Source of the DNA: Closterium sp. NIES-65
Taxonomy: Eukaryota; Streptophyta; Zygnematophyceae; Desmidiales; Closteriaceae
DNA length: 64,000 nt
NCBI GenBank assembly: GCA_948144175.1
Contig: CANXME010000106.1
Location: 4,092,001-4,156,000, forward strand
Direction of reading: 5' to 3'
The notes under the pieces are model-generated. The model did not search any database and was not told the DNA's origin. It worked only from the letters and a program-made list of their open reading frames with translations. Within the stretch, counting starts at the first letter, position 1, and each line of letters opens with the position of its first letter. Both the position numbers and the translations under genes were made by a program. Shown piece after piece: positions 28,899 through 37,588 of this stretch.

Positions 28899-31799
28899 TC
28901 AAGAAGTGGGCAAGTGAGGCCAAGAAGGCACTAGACCTAGCATCGTACAGAAGCGCTCATGATCACAAGGCGGAAGTGCCTTGGTAAAGATATCAGCAGT
29001 GTTGGCCTCAAAGGCCACGTAAGCAAGGCGCAACTGACCATGCTTCTGTAGCTCACAAGCAAGGAAGTAGCGAAGAGCAATGTGCTTCGTTGTGTGCCCC
29101 AGTCTGTGCTCCCGACACAAGGCCAGCATGGCCTTGTTGTCTACGTATAGAGCTGGAGGAGAACGAGGCGGCTCTCCTAGGTCAGTCAGCAGGTAGGTGA
29201 GCCAGCGTAGTTCCTGTGCAGCCATGGCCCCCGCGTAGATCTCAGCCTCACAGCTGGAGCCGAGAACAGAAGACGAGCGGGTAGACCGCCATGAAACAGA
29301 GCCAGAACCAAGGCTGAAGGTGTAACCCTGTGACGACCGCTGCGTAGCCTGGTCGTCAGCCCAAGAAGCGTCTACGTGACCTATGAGGACCATTGAACGT
29401 CTACCTCCAAGCACTAGCCCCATGCCCGACGTACTACACAAGTAGCGCAACATCCTCTTCGCTGCAGCCATGTGCACTGGTCGGTGTCTCCCAGGAGCAA
29501 CATAGCGTGCCAAGATGCTAAGAGGGTATGCAAGGTCAGGTCGTGTGCAGGTCATCAGGTACATGAGGCAGCCAACAAGCTCTGGGTACGGGCCACTCGG
29601 CTCTACGGACTCATCCAAAGGCAGAGCTGAGAGCGAGTGGCGAGTAGACAGAGGAGTGGCCTGAGGCGAGGAGTACGTGAAGTCGAAGCGCTGAAGGACC
29701 TGCTGCACCATGTGTGACTGAGTCAGGGTAATGGTGCGCTGTGCTCTGTCCCGGGTGATCTGCAAGCCAAGGTAGCTGCGCAGTTCACCAAGGTCTGTGC
29801 ACGTGTGTCTCTTCTGCAGCTCGGAATTCACGTGGGCGAGTCCAGCAGTGTCAGCAGTGGCAAAGACCAAGTCGTCGACGTACACGAGGATGTAGAACTG
29901 CGACAAAGAGGTGTCGTTGCGCAGGAACAGCGACAGGTCGGCACTAGAAGGAGGAAACCCAAGAGCCGCAAGTGTAGTTTTCAATGTGTCGTGCCACTCA
30001 TAGGGCGCCTGGCGGAGACCGTAGACTGGCCGTCGGAGGCTCCACTGGGTACCAGGGGGAAACGACCCAGTGAAGCCAGGTGGGCGGCGCAGCCAGATCT
30101 TGTGCAGGCTGCCCTGCAGGAAAGCTGTGCTGAAGTCAAGAGAGTGAAGCTCGTAGTCGCGCTGAGCGGCTATGTGCAGCAGCACCCAAAGAGTGGTCAT
30201 CTTCGGGGTGGGAGAGAAGGTCTGAAAGTAGTCAACTCCCTGCTGCTGACTGAAGCCTCGAGCCACGTAACGCGCCTTGAAGACAGGTGGAGAACCCGGC
30301 GGCCGCTTCACCCTGAAAATCCACATGCCACTGACGAAGTTCGCCCCAGGTGGGGGAACCTCGTCGACGTAGGTGCCTGTGGACTTCCAGGAAGCCATCT
30401 CTGCGTCCATGGCTGACTGCCACTGTGAGGAGTAGGGACCCTCGATCGCCTCAGCGTACGATCGAGGAGTCGGGATGTCTGGTGCATCCGGGTGTCCCTC
30501 AGGGGCAATCAGCGTGGACACGAGATGGGGCAAAGCAGCAGCAAAACACTGGAACTCCTCCTGTCTGTCCTCAACGACGTCCGTGCTAAGAGCACACTCA
30601 CCCCCGACGGACAGAGGACAGACAGACTCAGACTCAGCAACAAGACTAGCGGCGTAGTCTAGACGACAGCGAGCAGCAAAGTCGACAAGCTTAGCAACCA
30701 AGGCAGATGCAGCAGTGGACTGAAAGGAAGGGTCAGTGACAACAGTAGCCAGGAGACGCGTGACAGTAGGACTGGTAGCACGAAGAGAGTCAGACTCCGG
30801 GTCAGCAAGAACAGGAAGAGAGGACTCTGGAGGAGACGGCAACGGGACACGCAGAGGAGCAGTGGAAGGACGCAGTGCCATCTGGTGTGTGCCTGGGACC
30901 GCAGGAGGACGCGGACGCGGAGCACGACTACTAGTGCGAGCAGCACGAATAGGCGACGTAGGACGAGAAGCAGGCTCACGACAATCAGCAAGATCTCCTG
31001 TAGGACAAGTGTAGGCAGAAGGAGCAGGCAGCGGGGAGGCGGGCTGTAACTCTGACCGCGACTGGAGAGGCTGTGGACACTCTAAGGGAGGAGCAGGACC
31101 ATTAGAGGGCGGGAGACCAAGAACCTGCTCAAGGAGCGGAACGAAGAATGGCCGTGGCTGCGGAGCGCCTCTAGAACCAGCAGGGACAGCACCAGTACCC
31201 CCAGCGGCAGCACCAGCGCAAGCAGCACCTCCTGCTCCAACAGCGCCAACTCCGGCACCCTCAGACGCACCAGCGCCTGCAGCACCTCCAGCGCTAACAC
31301 CCCCAGCAGCTCCAGCTCCTGCAGCTCTAGCTCCAGCAGCACCAAATCCAGCAGGACCGTCAGCTCCAGCTGCCTCAGCAGCATCCCGAGGCCCAGCAGC
31401 TCGAGTACCGCCAGTACGAGCACCTCCAGGACTATTGGCTCCAGTAACTCCAGTTCCGACCCCAGGGTCAGCAGTAACAGCAGCACCTCCAACTCCAGCA
31501 GCACGGCTCCAGCGCTGGGCAAACCACTCGCGCAGCTCATGTGGAGAGGGTAGCTCACGCCTCAACAAAGCACCTGAAGGGGCCCCAAACCCAGCACCAC
31601 CATAGGCCACACGAGCAGACCCATCACCCCCAGGCTCCGCACCTCCAGGCTCAGCACCCCCAGGAACAGCACCCCCAGGCTTAGCACCCCTAGCAGCACC
31701 ATAGTCAACAGCTACCTCGACAGGCTCGACTGCGTCTACCTGGGACACACCTGATGGGGCAGAACCCTGAGGGGGGGAGGGGGTCCCTGTGCACGACAA
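28899..31799 (-). CDS. RT-RNase H polyprotein part of D (966 codons, open)
   Basis: This is the longest open frame of the B-like family here. It starts just after the integrase deletion (SAPSGVSQVDAVEPVEV), runs through GAEP-like repeats and glycine/alanine-rich repeats, then PRPFFVPLLEQVLGL and the entry to RT (AEMASWKSTGTYV). RT has LVYVDDLVFATADT intact; one residue is lost in SLHKIWLRRPPG compared with SLHEEIW in A and B. RNase H has VDASWADDQ, SSCEAEIYAG, LYVDNKAMLALC and DIFTKALPP. It ends at 28899. The ATG at 31797-31799 arises at the deletion joint and is not a natural start; the natural product would be part of a longer polyprotein. It could still encode an active RT domain if translated. 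Confidence 0.78.
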   Translation of the reverse strand: MSCTGTPSPPQGSAPSGVSQVDAVEPVEVAVDYGAARGAKPGGAVPGGAEPGGAEPGGDGSARVAYGGAGFGAPSGALLRRELPSPHELREWFAQRWSRAAGVGGAAVTADPGVGTGVTGANSPGGARTGGTRAAGPRDAAEAAGADGPAGFGAAGARAAGAGAAGGVSAGGAAGAGASEGAGVGAVGAGGAACAGAAAGGTGAVPAGSRGAPQPRPFFVPLLEQVLGLPPSNGPAPPLECPQPLQSRSELQPASPLPAPSAYTCPTGDLADCREPASRPTSPIRAARTSSRAPRPRPPAVPGTHQMALRPSTAPLRVPLPSPPESSLPVLADPESDSLRATSPTVTRLLATVVTDPSFQSTAASALVAKLVDFAARCRLDYAASLVAESESVCPLSVGGECALSTDVVEDRQEEFQCFAAALPHLVSTLIAPEGHPDAPDIPTPRSYAEAIEGPYSSQWQSAMDAEMASWKSTGTYVDEVPPPGANFVSGMWIFRVKRPPGSPPVFKARYVARGFSQQQGVDYFQTFSPTPKMTTLWVLLHIAAQRDYELHSLDFSTAFLQGSLHKIWLRRPPGFTGSFPPGTQWSLRRPVYGLRQAPYEWHDTLKTTLAALGFPPSSADLSLFLRNDTSLSQFYILVYVDDLVFATADTAGLAHVNSELQKRHTCTDLGELRSYLGLQITRDRAQRTITLTQSHMVQQVLQRFDFTYSSPQATPLSTRHSLSALPLDESVEPSGPYPELVGCLMYLMTCTRPDLAYPLSILARYVAPGRHRPVHMAAAKRMLRYLCSTSGMGLVLGGRRSMVLIGHVDASWADDQATQRSSQGYTFSLGSGSVSWRSTRSSSVLGSSCEAEIYAGAMAAQELRWLTYLLTDLGEPPRSPPALYVDNKAMLALCREHRLGHTTKHIALRYFLACELQKHGQLRLAYVAFEANTADIFTKALPPCDHERFCTMLGLVPSWPHLPTS

Positions 31800-32974
31800 A
31801 AGGCTCCGAGAAGGGCAGAGGAAAACTCCCCGTCTCTTTCAAAGTGCAGACGCAGAACAAGAAAGTCCGAGCCAAAACTCTCTCTGAGCTGGAGACGAGC
31901 TGCGCGGATCCAGTCGATCAACACCTCAGTGACGTCACCCTTGCTGCGCAAGCGGAACACCGTGGTGTAACGCGAGTAGTCGTCAACCACCAACAGGAAG
32001 TAACGCTCGTGACCCTGGCCACAGACGCGGGCGGGGCCCCACACGTCCATGTGAAGAGTCGAAAGCGGAGCCTCTGTCGGAGGAAACTCCAAGGAGTGAG
32101 GGGCGGCGCGTTGCCGCCCCTCGACGCAGGGAACGCAAGTAGGGGCAGGCCCCGGAGGGAGGGGAGGGAGGGACTGGGGGAGACCAGAGACAAGGACACG
32201 GGAGGCCATGCCTCGGAGACGAGGGAGGGAGGGGTGACCAAGGCGGTGGTGCCAAAGGAGAGTCTGGTGGGACAGGAGACGACACGAGCAGGGAGCAGAC
32301 TTAGGACCAGACCTGGACGCTGCAGCAAACACCTGACTCGACGCAGCTACCTGACCAGACTCAGCAACCGGAGGAGACTCAGTAGTCAGTGTGTACAGGC
32401 TCGACCTCGGCTGACGGGTAAACGTGGCCAAGTGTCGGCCCGTCCGAGCACACGTACAGTGGGTCACCCGCTGACTCGCAGGAGTGAACTGGTCCACCCC
32501 CCCATCCTGTAGATCAGCACCACTCACCAAGTTTGTAGAGAATGAGGGGAGGTAGAGACCTGACAGGGTGCCAGAGGGGGCTGCCGGACACGGCAAGACA
32601 GTGGAGAAGTGGGCAAGGACAGGACCCCCAGAGGGGTCCGCCAGGGAGACCGCAAGTGGCCGACAAAGCGGCGTAAGCGTGGTGCGGTCTCGAAAGAAGG
32701 AGCGGGAAGCACCCGAGTCAAGGGTGAAGGTGTGTAATGCCTGAGCCGACGTGGTACCTGTGAGAGCAGACTCACCAGTACCTGGGGCAGCAGACGCACT
32801 AGCACCTAGAGCAGCAGCCTCACCAGCACCTAGAACAGCAGTCTCAATGCCCGGGTCAGGCGGAACACACAGGTAACAGTCACCCTCATCACTAGTAGGC
32901 AATGCATACATGGCAGTGAGGATAGCATCATAGTCAAGAGTATAGATATCTACCCGCAGCCTAAGCGGCTCCAC
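31736..32974 (-). pseudogene. protease and truncated integrase of D
   Basis: 412-codon frame: RVDIYTLDYDAILTAMYALP, repeats with GASASAAPG, protease TLDSGASRSFFRD intact, pre-integrase LLWHHRLGHPSLPRL, zinc-side CVPCVEGRQR, integrase MDVWGP and the second acid region altered to LHFERDGEF (LHSDRGGEF in B), then FCRAQG. At about 31785 it jumps to proline codons that in B lie after the integrase: roughly 190 codons, including the catalytic glutamate, are deleted and the frame changes. The integrase cannot work. Confidence 0.82.
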
Positions 32975-33400
32975 CCAGTCGGGGAGCTCAGCCGCGTCGC
33001 CAAACTCCGTACGCCACGCGTCGCTCAGACGGGCGAAGTAGCGGGACTATGCGTGACCAAATGTCCCGCAAGGTTGACCAGTCCGAGCACCAGTGCGAAT
33101 GACGTACGGACAGCGAGCAGTACCCCGTAACCTGCCACGCTGAGCGTACCACTCACAAGCTGCTGGGGCGAAAGGACCGCGCACGGACAACGCTGCAGCT
33201 GCACCTAGCTGCTACAAGCAGCTGCCTAACTACTCACTCCAAGACGACTCCCACTACGGCCACCCCGACAACCCCAAGTAGCGTACCACTCACGAAGCTG
33301 CTGGTGCGTGAGGGACTCACGCAGACGTCGCTGAAGCTGCATCTGGCCACGCCAGGAGAACCAGTAGCAGTAGAAAGAGCAGTCGCAGCAAGAGCAGCAA
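32975..33400 (-). pseudogene. gag remnant of D
   Basis: Pieces of the zinc-motif region (CPYVIRTGARTGQPCGTFGHA, then a stop, SRYFARLSDAWRTEFGD) and two or three partly duplicated LREWYAQ/RESLTHQQLREWYA segments. No capsid N-terminus like MATPSVL is found between here and the leader array. Confidence 0.65.
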
Positions 33401-33479
33401 TAACAGCAGTACGGGCAGGGCAGTGCTCACCAGTGGCGAGAAGGGCAGGCGTACGACGGCTGCAACGGCGAGGCCGCTA

Positions 33480-34790
33480 CCGCTGTAGGGCGAGGGCTCC
33501 GCGGCAGCTGCAGGGGCGGCTGCTCCAGGGGCGGCTGCTCCAGGGGCGGCTGCTGCAGGGGTAGCTGCTCCAAGGGCGGCTGCTGCAGGGGCGGCTGCTC
33601 CAGGGGCGGCTGCTGCAGGGGCGGCTGCTCCAAGGGCAGCTGCTACAGGGGTGGCTGCTCCAGGGGTGGTTGCTGCAGTGGCGGCTGCTCCAGGGGCGGC
33701 TGCTGCAGAGGCGGCTGCTCCAGGGGCGGCTGCTGCAGTGGCAGCTGCTCCAGGGGCGGCTGCTGCAGTGGCAGCTGCTCCAGGGGCGGGTATTGCAGGG
33801 GTGGCTGCTAGAGGGGCGGCTGGTGCAGTGGCGGCTGCTCCTGGGGCGGCTGCTTTAGGGGCGGCTACTCCAGGGGCGGCTGCTGCAGGGGAGGCTGCTC
33901 CAGGGGCGGTTGCTGTAGTGGCGGCTGCTCCAGGGGCGGCTGCTGCAGGGGCGGCTGCTCCAGGGGCGGCTGCTGCTGTGGCGGCTGCTCCAGGGGCGGC
34001 TGCTCCAAGGGCAGCTGCTGCAGTGGCGGCTGCTCCAGGGGCGGCTGCTCCAGGGGCGGCTGCTGCAGGGGTGGCTGCTCCAGGGGCGGCTGCTCCAGGG
34101 GCGGCTGCTTCAGGGGCGGCTGCTCCAGGGGCGGCTGCTTCAGGGGCGGCTGCTCCAGAGGCGGCTGCTGCAGGGGAGGCTGCTCCAGGGGCGGCTGCTG
34201 CAGTGGCGGCTGTTCCAGGGCGCAGGTTAGGGCAGGGCGCCGCGGCGGGCAGGGGTGACGCCCCGCGGGTCGCGCAGGGGCGTCGCGACGCACAGGAGCC
34301 GCGCCTCGCGGGTCCCGCAGGGGCGACCCGACGAGGCGGGGCCGCGACTGGGGACGGGGCGGGGCCGCGACTGGCGACGGGGCGGGGCTGCGACCGGCGA
34401 CAGGGCGGGGTCGCTACGGGCAGCGGGGCGGTGCCGCGAAGTGGCCGCGAAGGGAGCCGCGAGGGGGCCGCGAGGGAGCCATGAAGGGGCTGTGAAGGGG
34501 CCGCGAAGGGGCCGCGAGGGGGCCGCGAAGGTGCTGCGAAGGGGCGGTGAAGGGGCCGCGAAGGGGCTGTGAAGGGGCCGCGAAGGGGCCATGAAGGTGC
34601 CGCGAAGGGGCCTTGAAGGGGCCGCGAAGGGGCCGCGAAGGGAGGCCGAGGAGGGGCCACGAGGGGCCTGAAGGGGCCGCGAAGGGCCGTGAGAGGGGCC
34701 GTGAGGGGCCGTGAGAGGGGCCGCTACGGGGCCGTAGGGGAGCGCGACGGGCCACTAAGGGCAGGGGATGCGACGGGAGGGTAGGCACAC
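33480..34790 (-). repeat. long GC-rich tandem array in the leader of D
   Basis: 33480-34225: about 25 imperfect 30-bp units of GGGGCGGCTGCTCCA/GGGGCGGCTGCTGCA. 34240-34400: CGGGGCCGCGACTGG-type units. 34440-34740: GGGGCCGCGAA-type 12-mers and multiples. It is open in long frames on both strands (alanine/proline-rich), which I attribute to base composition. Confidence 0.88.
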
Positions 34791-34852
34791 GGGGCGCGAC
34801 TCGGACAGGGGCGAAGTGCGCTCCGGGGAGGAAAAAAAAATCGATATTCGAT

Positions 34853-34895
34853 GGGCCCTAGGAAACGTTCCCACTAGGGAATCTGCTCTATACCA
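34853..34895 (-). promoter_or_regulatory. primer binding site and leader module of D
   Basis: On the minus strand TGGTATAGAGCAGATTCCC follows the LTR, then a GTTCCC/GGGAAT stem (34867-34882) and GGGCCC at 34853-34858. Confidence 0.8.
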
Positions 34896-35022
34896 TGTGA
34901 AAGAACGAGGAATGAATGAACTAGCAAGCAGGTGGGTACAAGTAGGAAAAGTGTAAAAGTGTTGTACCCCATATTGTCTACCCCACTACAGCCTACACAA
35001 ATTTTAGCATATGAGTTTGACA
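34896..35022 (-). repeat. 5' LTR of D
   Basis: 127 bp, TGTGAAAGAACG to GAGTTTGACA, followed by CCTTG. Confidence 0.92.
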
Positions 35023-35500
35023 CCTTGAAGCTATCGTGCTTCACCGATGCTTTTTGGGCTTCAAAGAAAGAGGATCCGTCATCAGTTGGCGGCTTTGTGT
35101 GCATGGTCGGAGGTGGACCAGTGAGCTAGAGGTCCAAGAAGCAGAGTGAGAATGCTCAGTGTTTAGGAGAGAAAGAGTACATGGCAATGTACCATGCCAT
35201 CAATGAGATCGTGCTTCTTAGGAAGCTGATGGAGGACATGGGAGCTGAACAGGAGGGACCTACACCAGTTTTCTCCAACAGCGAGGCTGCTATTGCCATG
35301 GCTAATAATCCTATCCTGAATGGGCTGAACAAGTATATGAAGATTAAGTGGCACTAGGTGAGGCAGATGGTGAAGTAGGGGATTGTTGAGCTTCACCATG
35401 TGAAGGCTACTAAGTAGGCGACATAATTTCTCTCCAAGAGACTTCCCGAGAGCGCACATTGGAAGCTTACAAAGATGTGTGGCATGGCATTGCACTAGTG
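35023..35500 (+). pseudogene. RNase H of E, right part
   Basis: Continuation of the E frame after D: TLKLSCFTDAFWASKKEDPSS is 21 residues in the frame starting in the target duplication; I cite only TLKLSCFTDA. GGFVCMVGGGPVS, EKEYMAMYHAINEIVLLRKL and MANNPILNGLNKYMKIKWH follow, with stops. It matches SVGGFICCVGGGP and ESEYMALFRAVREIVW of K. Ends near MCGMALH at 35497. Confidence 0.78.
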
Positions 35501-36428
35501 TGGGCAGCAGTGTCATGAGTGCATGTGTGATTGTGTGCATGAGAGTTTGCTTGTGTGTGAGTGTGTGTGCATGCAGTCCGTTAGTCTGAGGAGGAGTTGG
35601 TTGAATGCACGTCATTCTGAGTGCATGTCATTCTAACGTCCTGCTGAGTGCTCGTGCTATTCATGCGTGCAATGTTTGCATGAGCATATGTCATTGTGCA
35701 TGGCTGTTGGATATTTTCATCTCTGTGTTTTTCTCCAAGTTTAAATGCTTGATCATGCAGGAGAAATCTAGAGCTTTCCAACAATACCAAGATCGCCTTA
35801 TTCCGACCAAGATCGCCCAAGTTACAAGATTTCCAAGACTCAGATGTCTTATTACTTATTGGGGTTATATCTAATTTGGGTGATTACTTGGACATGACTA
35901 TAAAGAGATCTTTGGTTGGGTGGTTAGGAAGGCAACTTTGACTTTTGGATTGGGGTGGTTAGAAGTTTCTAGCATGGGTTGCAAATGTTGCAACACCTAG
36001 GCAAAGTCCAACTATATTGGATTTTGTATGTGACATCTCAAGGACCTCATGGTGAGGGTTGCATCCTTGCTACTAGGAAGGTTCTTACTATCCTTCCCTA
36101 GCTCCTCGAGAACCCCTTCCTTCTCATGGTTCTCTTGGAGGTCCCCAACCCCAACATCCTATCCTTTAATGTTTGTACTTCCTCCACCACTCTAGTCATG
36201 CGGCTGCTGGACGTTTTTACTTGGTTCTCACTCCCTAGACCATCTTGCTAAGTGATTCAAATTGGAGATGGTAGCCTAATGCGCACAATCCAGCTGAGCG
36301 GATTTGCGTTTTGTTGAGAAATGAGTTCGTCGTAAGTTCTCAAAGTGACGAATCCTAAACAATATTAGCATCCCTCTTCTCCACTCTTGTGGGACCCCCT
36401 TACGTCTCACCTCCCATGCCTCCTCCTC
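35501..36428 (+). other. 3' end and probable 3' LTR of E
   Basis: TG-rich stretch to 35580, CTGAGGAGGAGT as polypurine-like tract, then TGGTTGAATGCACG at 35598 in the place where K has its LTR start TGTTGGTGC. The rest to about 36428 is AT-richer with no coding match, as expected of an LTR. I find no second copy to fix its right end. Confidence 0.45.
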
Positions 36429-37315
36429 CTAATGTTTAAGCAGAATCTCCGTCTCCTCCTCCTTTTTCTCATCTGCCCTGGTCCAGGGGTTTGCCTTGGC
36501 TTTGTGGTCCCTTCTCCTCTCTAGTCGATTCTTCTCTAGGTACCTGTGCATGGTATCCACCAGCCAATGCAGAGCATTCAAGTCCATCGCCTTGCCCAAT
36601 GCTCTCCTGCGCTGCCGCTCCATCACCTCTCCACTCACCATTGCTCCTTCCATGAAGCCCATGGCCAACTCTCCCAAGAGCCATAGGTTTCTCCCATACT
36701 CCTTTTAGTCGGTCGAACACCATCCTTAGGCCTTCAATGCCTTCTTCCATCTTAAACCCCCTTGCTTGATCATATGCCACCAGATTGGGCCATGCTTGCC
36801 TTGGTTCCCCCACCTTGTTGCACAGGTACTGAGTCTCATGGTCAGGGTGCCTCACAGGCGCAAACAGCCTCACTGGTTCCAATATGTCTTGTACCAATCG
36901 TGGGCGAGGTCTCTCCATCATTGACAGCTTGAACTACAACGTTGCCTTTGGCAACACTTTCTGCCAGTACCTGGGTGTGCGGTGTGTACTGCTGCCATTC
37001 TGTACGGCATTCCATGCCACTCCTACCTCCATCTCCCCCCGGATCTCTTCCTCTGCACGTTTCTCTGCCTCCCTGGTATCGTTCCTGTTGTCTACATTCT
37101 CTAGTATATATGCTACCTCCCCCTACTTGCGCTCGATCAACTTCAGGATGCGAATGAGCTCTCGGAATAGCCTGCTCCGAGGATCTTCCATCCGCTTACC
37201 CTCCCCTACCCGTGACATCCCTTGGCATTCCCACCCCGCGACAACCAATTCAATGTGTCCTTAGTGGGCCAGTGCATCTTCTTTCACGTCCTCCGCCCTG
37301 TGGCAGGTCCACACT
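36429..37315 (-). pseudogene. cytosine methyltransferase fragment of retroelement G
   Basis: Minus strand. Motif IV is VVAGWECQGMSRVGEG with the catalytic Cys codon at 37225-37227, and motif VI is YILENVD, closer to the usual ENV than in F. After a stop at about 37120 and a frame change come RYWQKVLP, MERPRPRLVQDILEP, QYLCNKVGEPRQAWPNLVAYD, then in another frame MGELAMGFMEGAM and RRRALGKAMDLNALHWLV, ending at 36429. All match F in order. Motif I is missing: beyond about 37320 the sequence passes to the H insertion, and beyond that to gag, so the N-terminal half was deleted before H arrived. Confidence 0.82.
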
Positions 37316-37351
37316 GTCCCCTTATCCACTGCGCCTTTTTTCAATTGGGAT

Positions 37352-37484
37352 GGGCAAATTGCCCCATGACCTAGCAAGCAGTGTGTGCACTAGGAAAACG
37401 ACTAAGAAACAGAGAACACAAAGATCGCACGAGCATCCGTGCCTAGCCCGTAGTCTAGTTCCCGTTGTAGTAGTTTTCTCCGCA
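37352..37484 (+). repeat. 5' LTR of H
   Basis: GGGCAAATTGCCCC to TCTCCGCA. It matches 43653-43740 plus 46894-46939, and a variant at about 45480-45616. A further related LTR is inverted at 63470. Confidence 0.75.
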
Positions 37485-37500
37485 TGGTGCGGTGAGCGTG
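37485..37500 (+). promoter_or_regulatory. primer binding site of H (not the initiator-Met type)
   Basis: TGGTGCGGTGAGCGTG follows the LTR end CA. It starts with TGG as a tRNA 3' end requires but does not fit TGGTATCAGAGC; the tRNA is unknown to me. Confidence 0.5.
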
Positions 37501-37588
37501 GACGGCACACGACTTACCTTTCAGTCAGGTCGACGTAGTGGTCACTTACCTAAGTTGTTCGTAGGCCGGCAGCCGTGCAGTCACTAGC

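Larger units (their letters stand above)
28575..35022 (-). mobile_element. copia-type LTR retrotransposon D, inserted in E
   Basis: 6448 bp with two 127-bp LTRs (28575-28701 and 34896-35022; about seven differences by eye) and perfect target duplication CCTTG. On the minus strand: LTR, primer site, leader module, long GC-rich array, gag remnant, protease and half of integrase (412-codon frame), RT/RNase H (966-codon frame), polypurine tract, LTR. The capsid coding sequence at the start of gag is absent, and the integrase lacks its third catalytic residue. Confidence 0.93.
26755..36428 (+). mobile_element. copia-type retrotransposon E (5'-truncated, split by D)
   Basis: Related to K and L rather than to B. 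It begins inside integrase at the inverted repeat, has RT to 28574, is interrupted by D, and resumes at 35023 with the RNase H. A polypurine-like CTGAGGAGGAGT precedes the probable 3' LTR start TGGTTGAATG at 35598. The right end is not exactly defined. Many stops and frame changes show it is an old copy. Confidence 0.75.

Noticed and set aside
33317-34660. 447-codon alanine/proline-rich open frame in the D leader (and similar frames in A, B and I leaders)
   Set aside because: The tandem arrays are so rich in G and C that stop codons hardly occur; long frames are open on both strands at once and gag starts elsewhere.
35520-35580. TGTGTG-rich stretch as a functional microsatellite
   Set aside because: Short and irregular, at the end of E RNase H before its polypurine tract.
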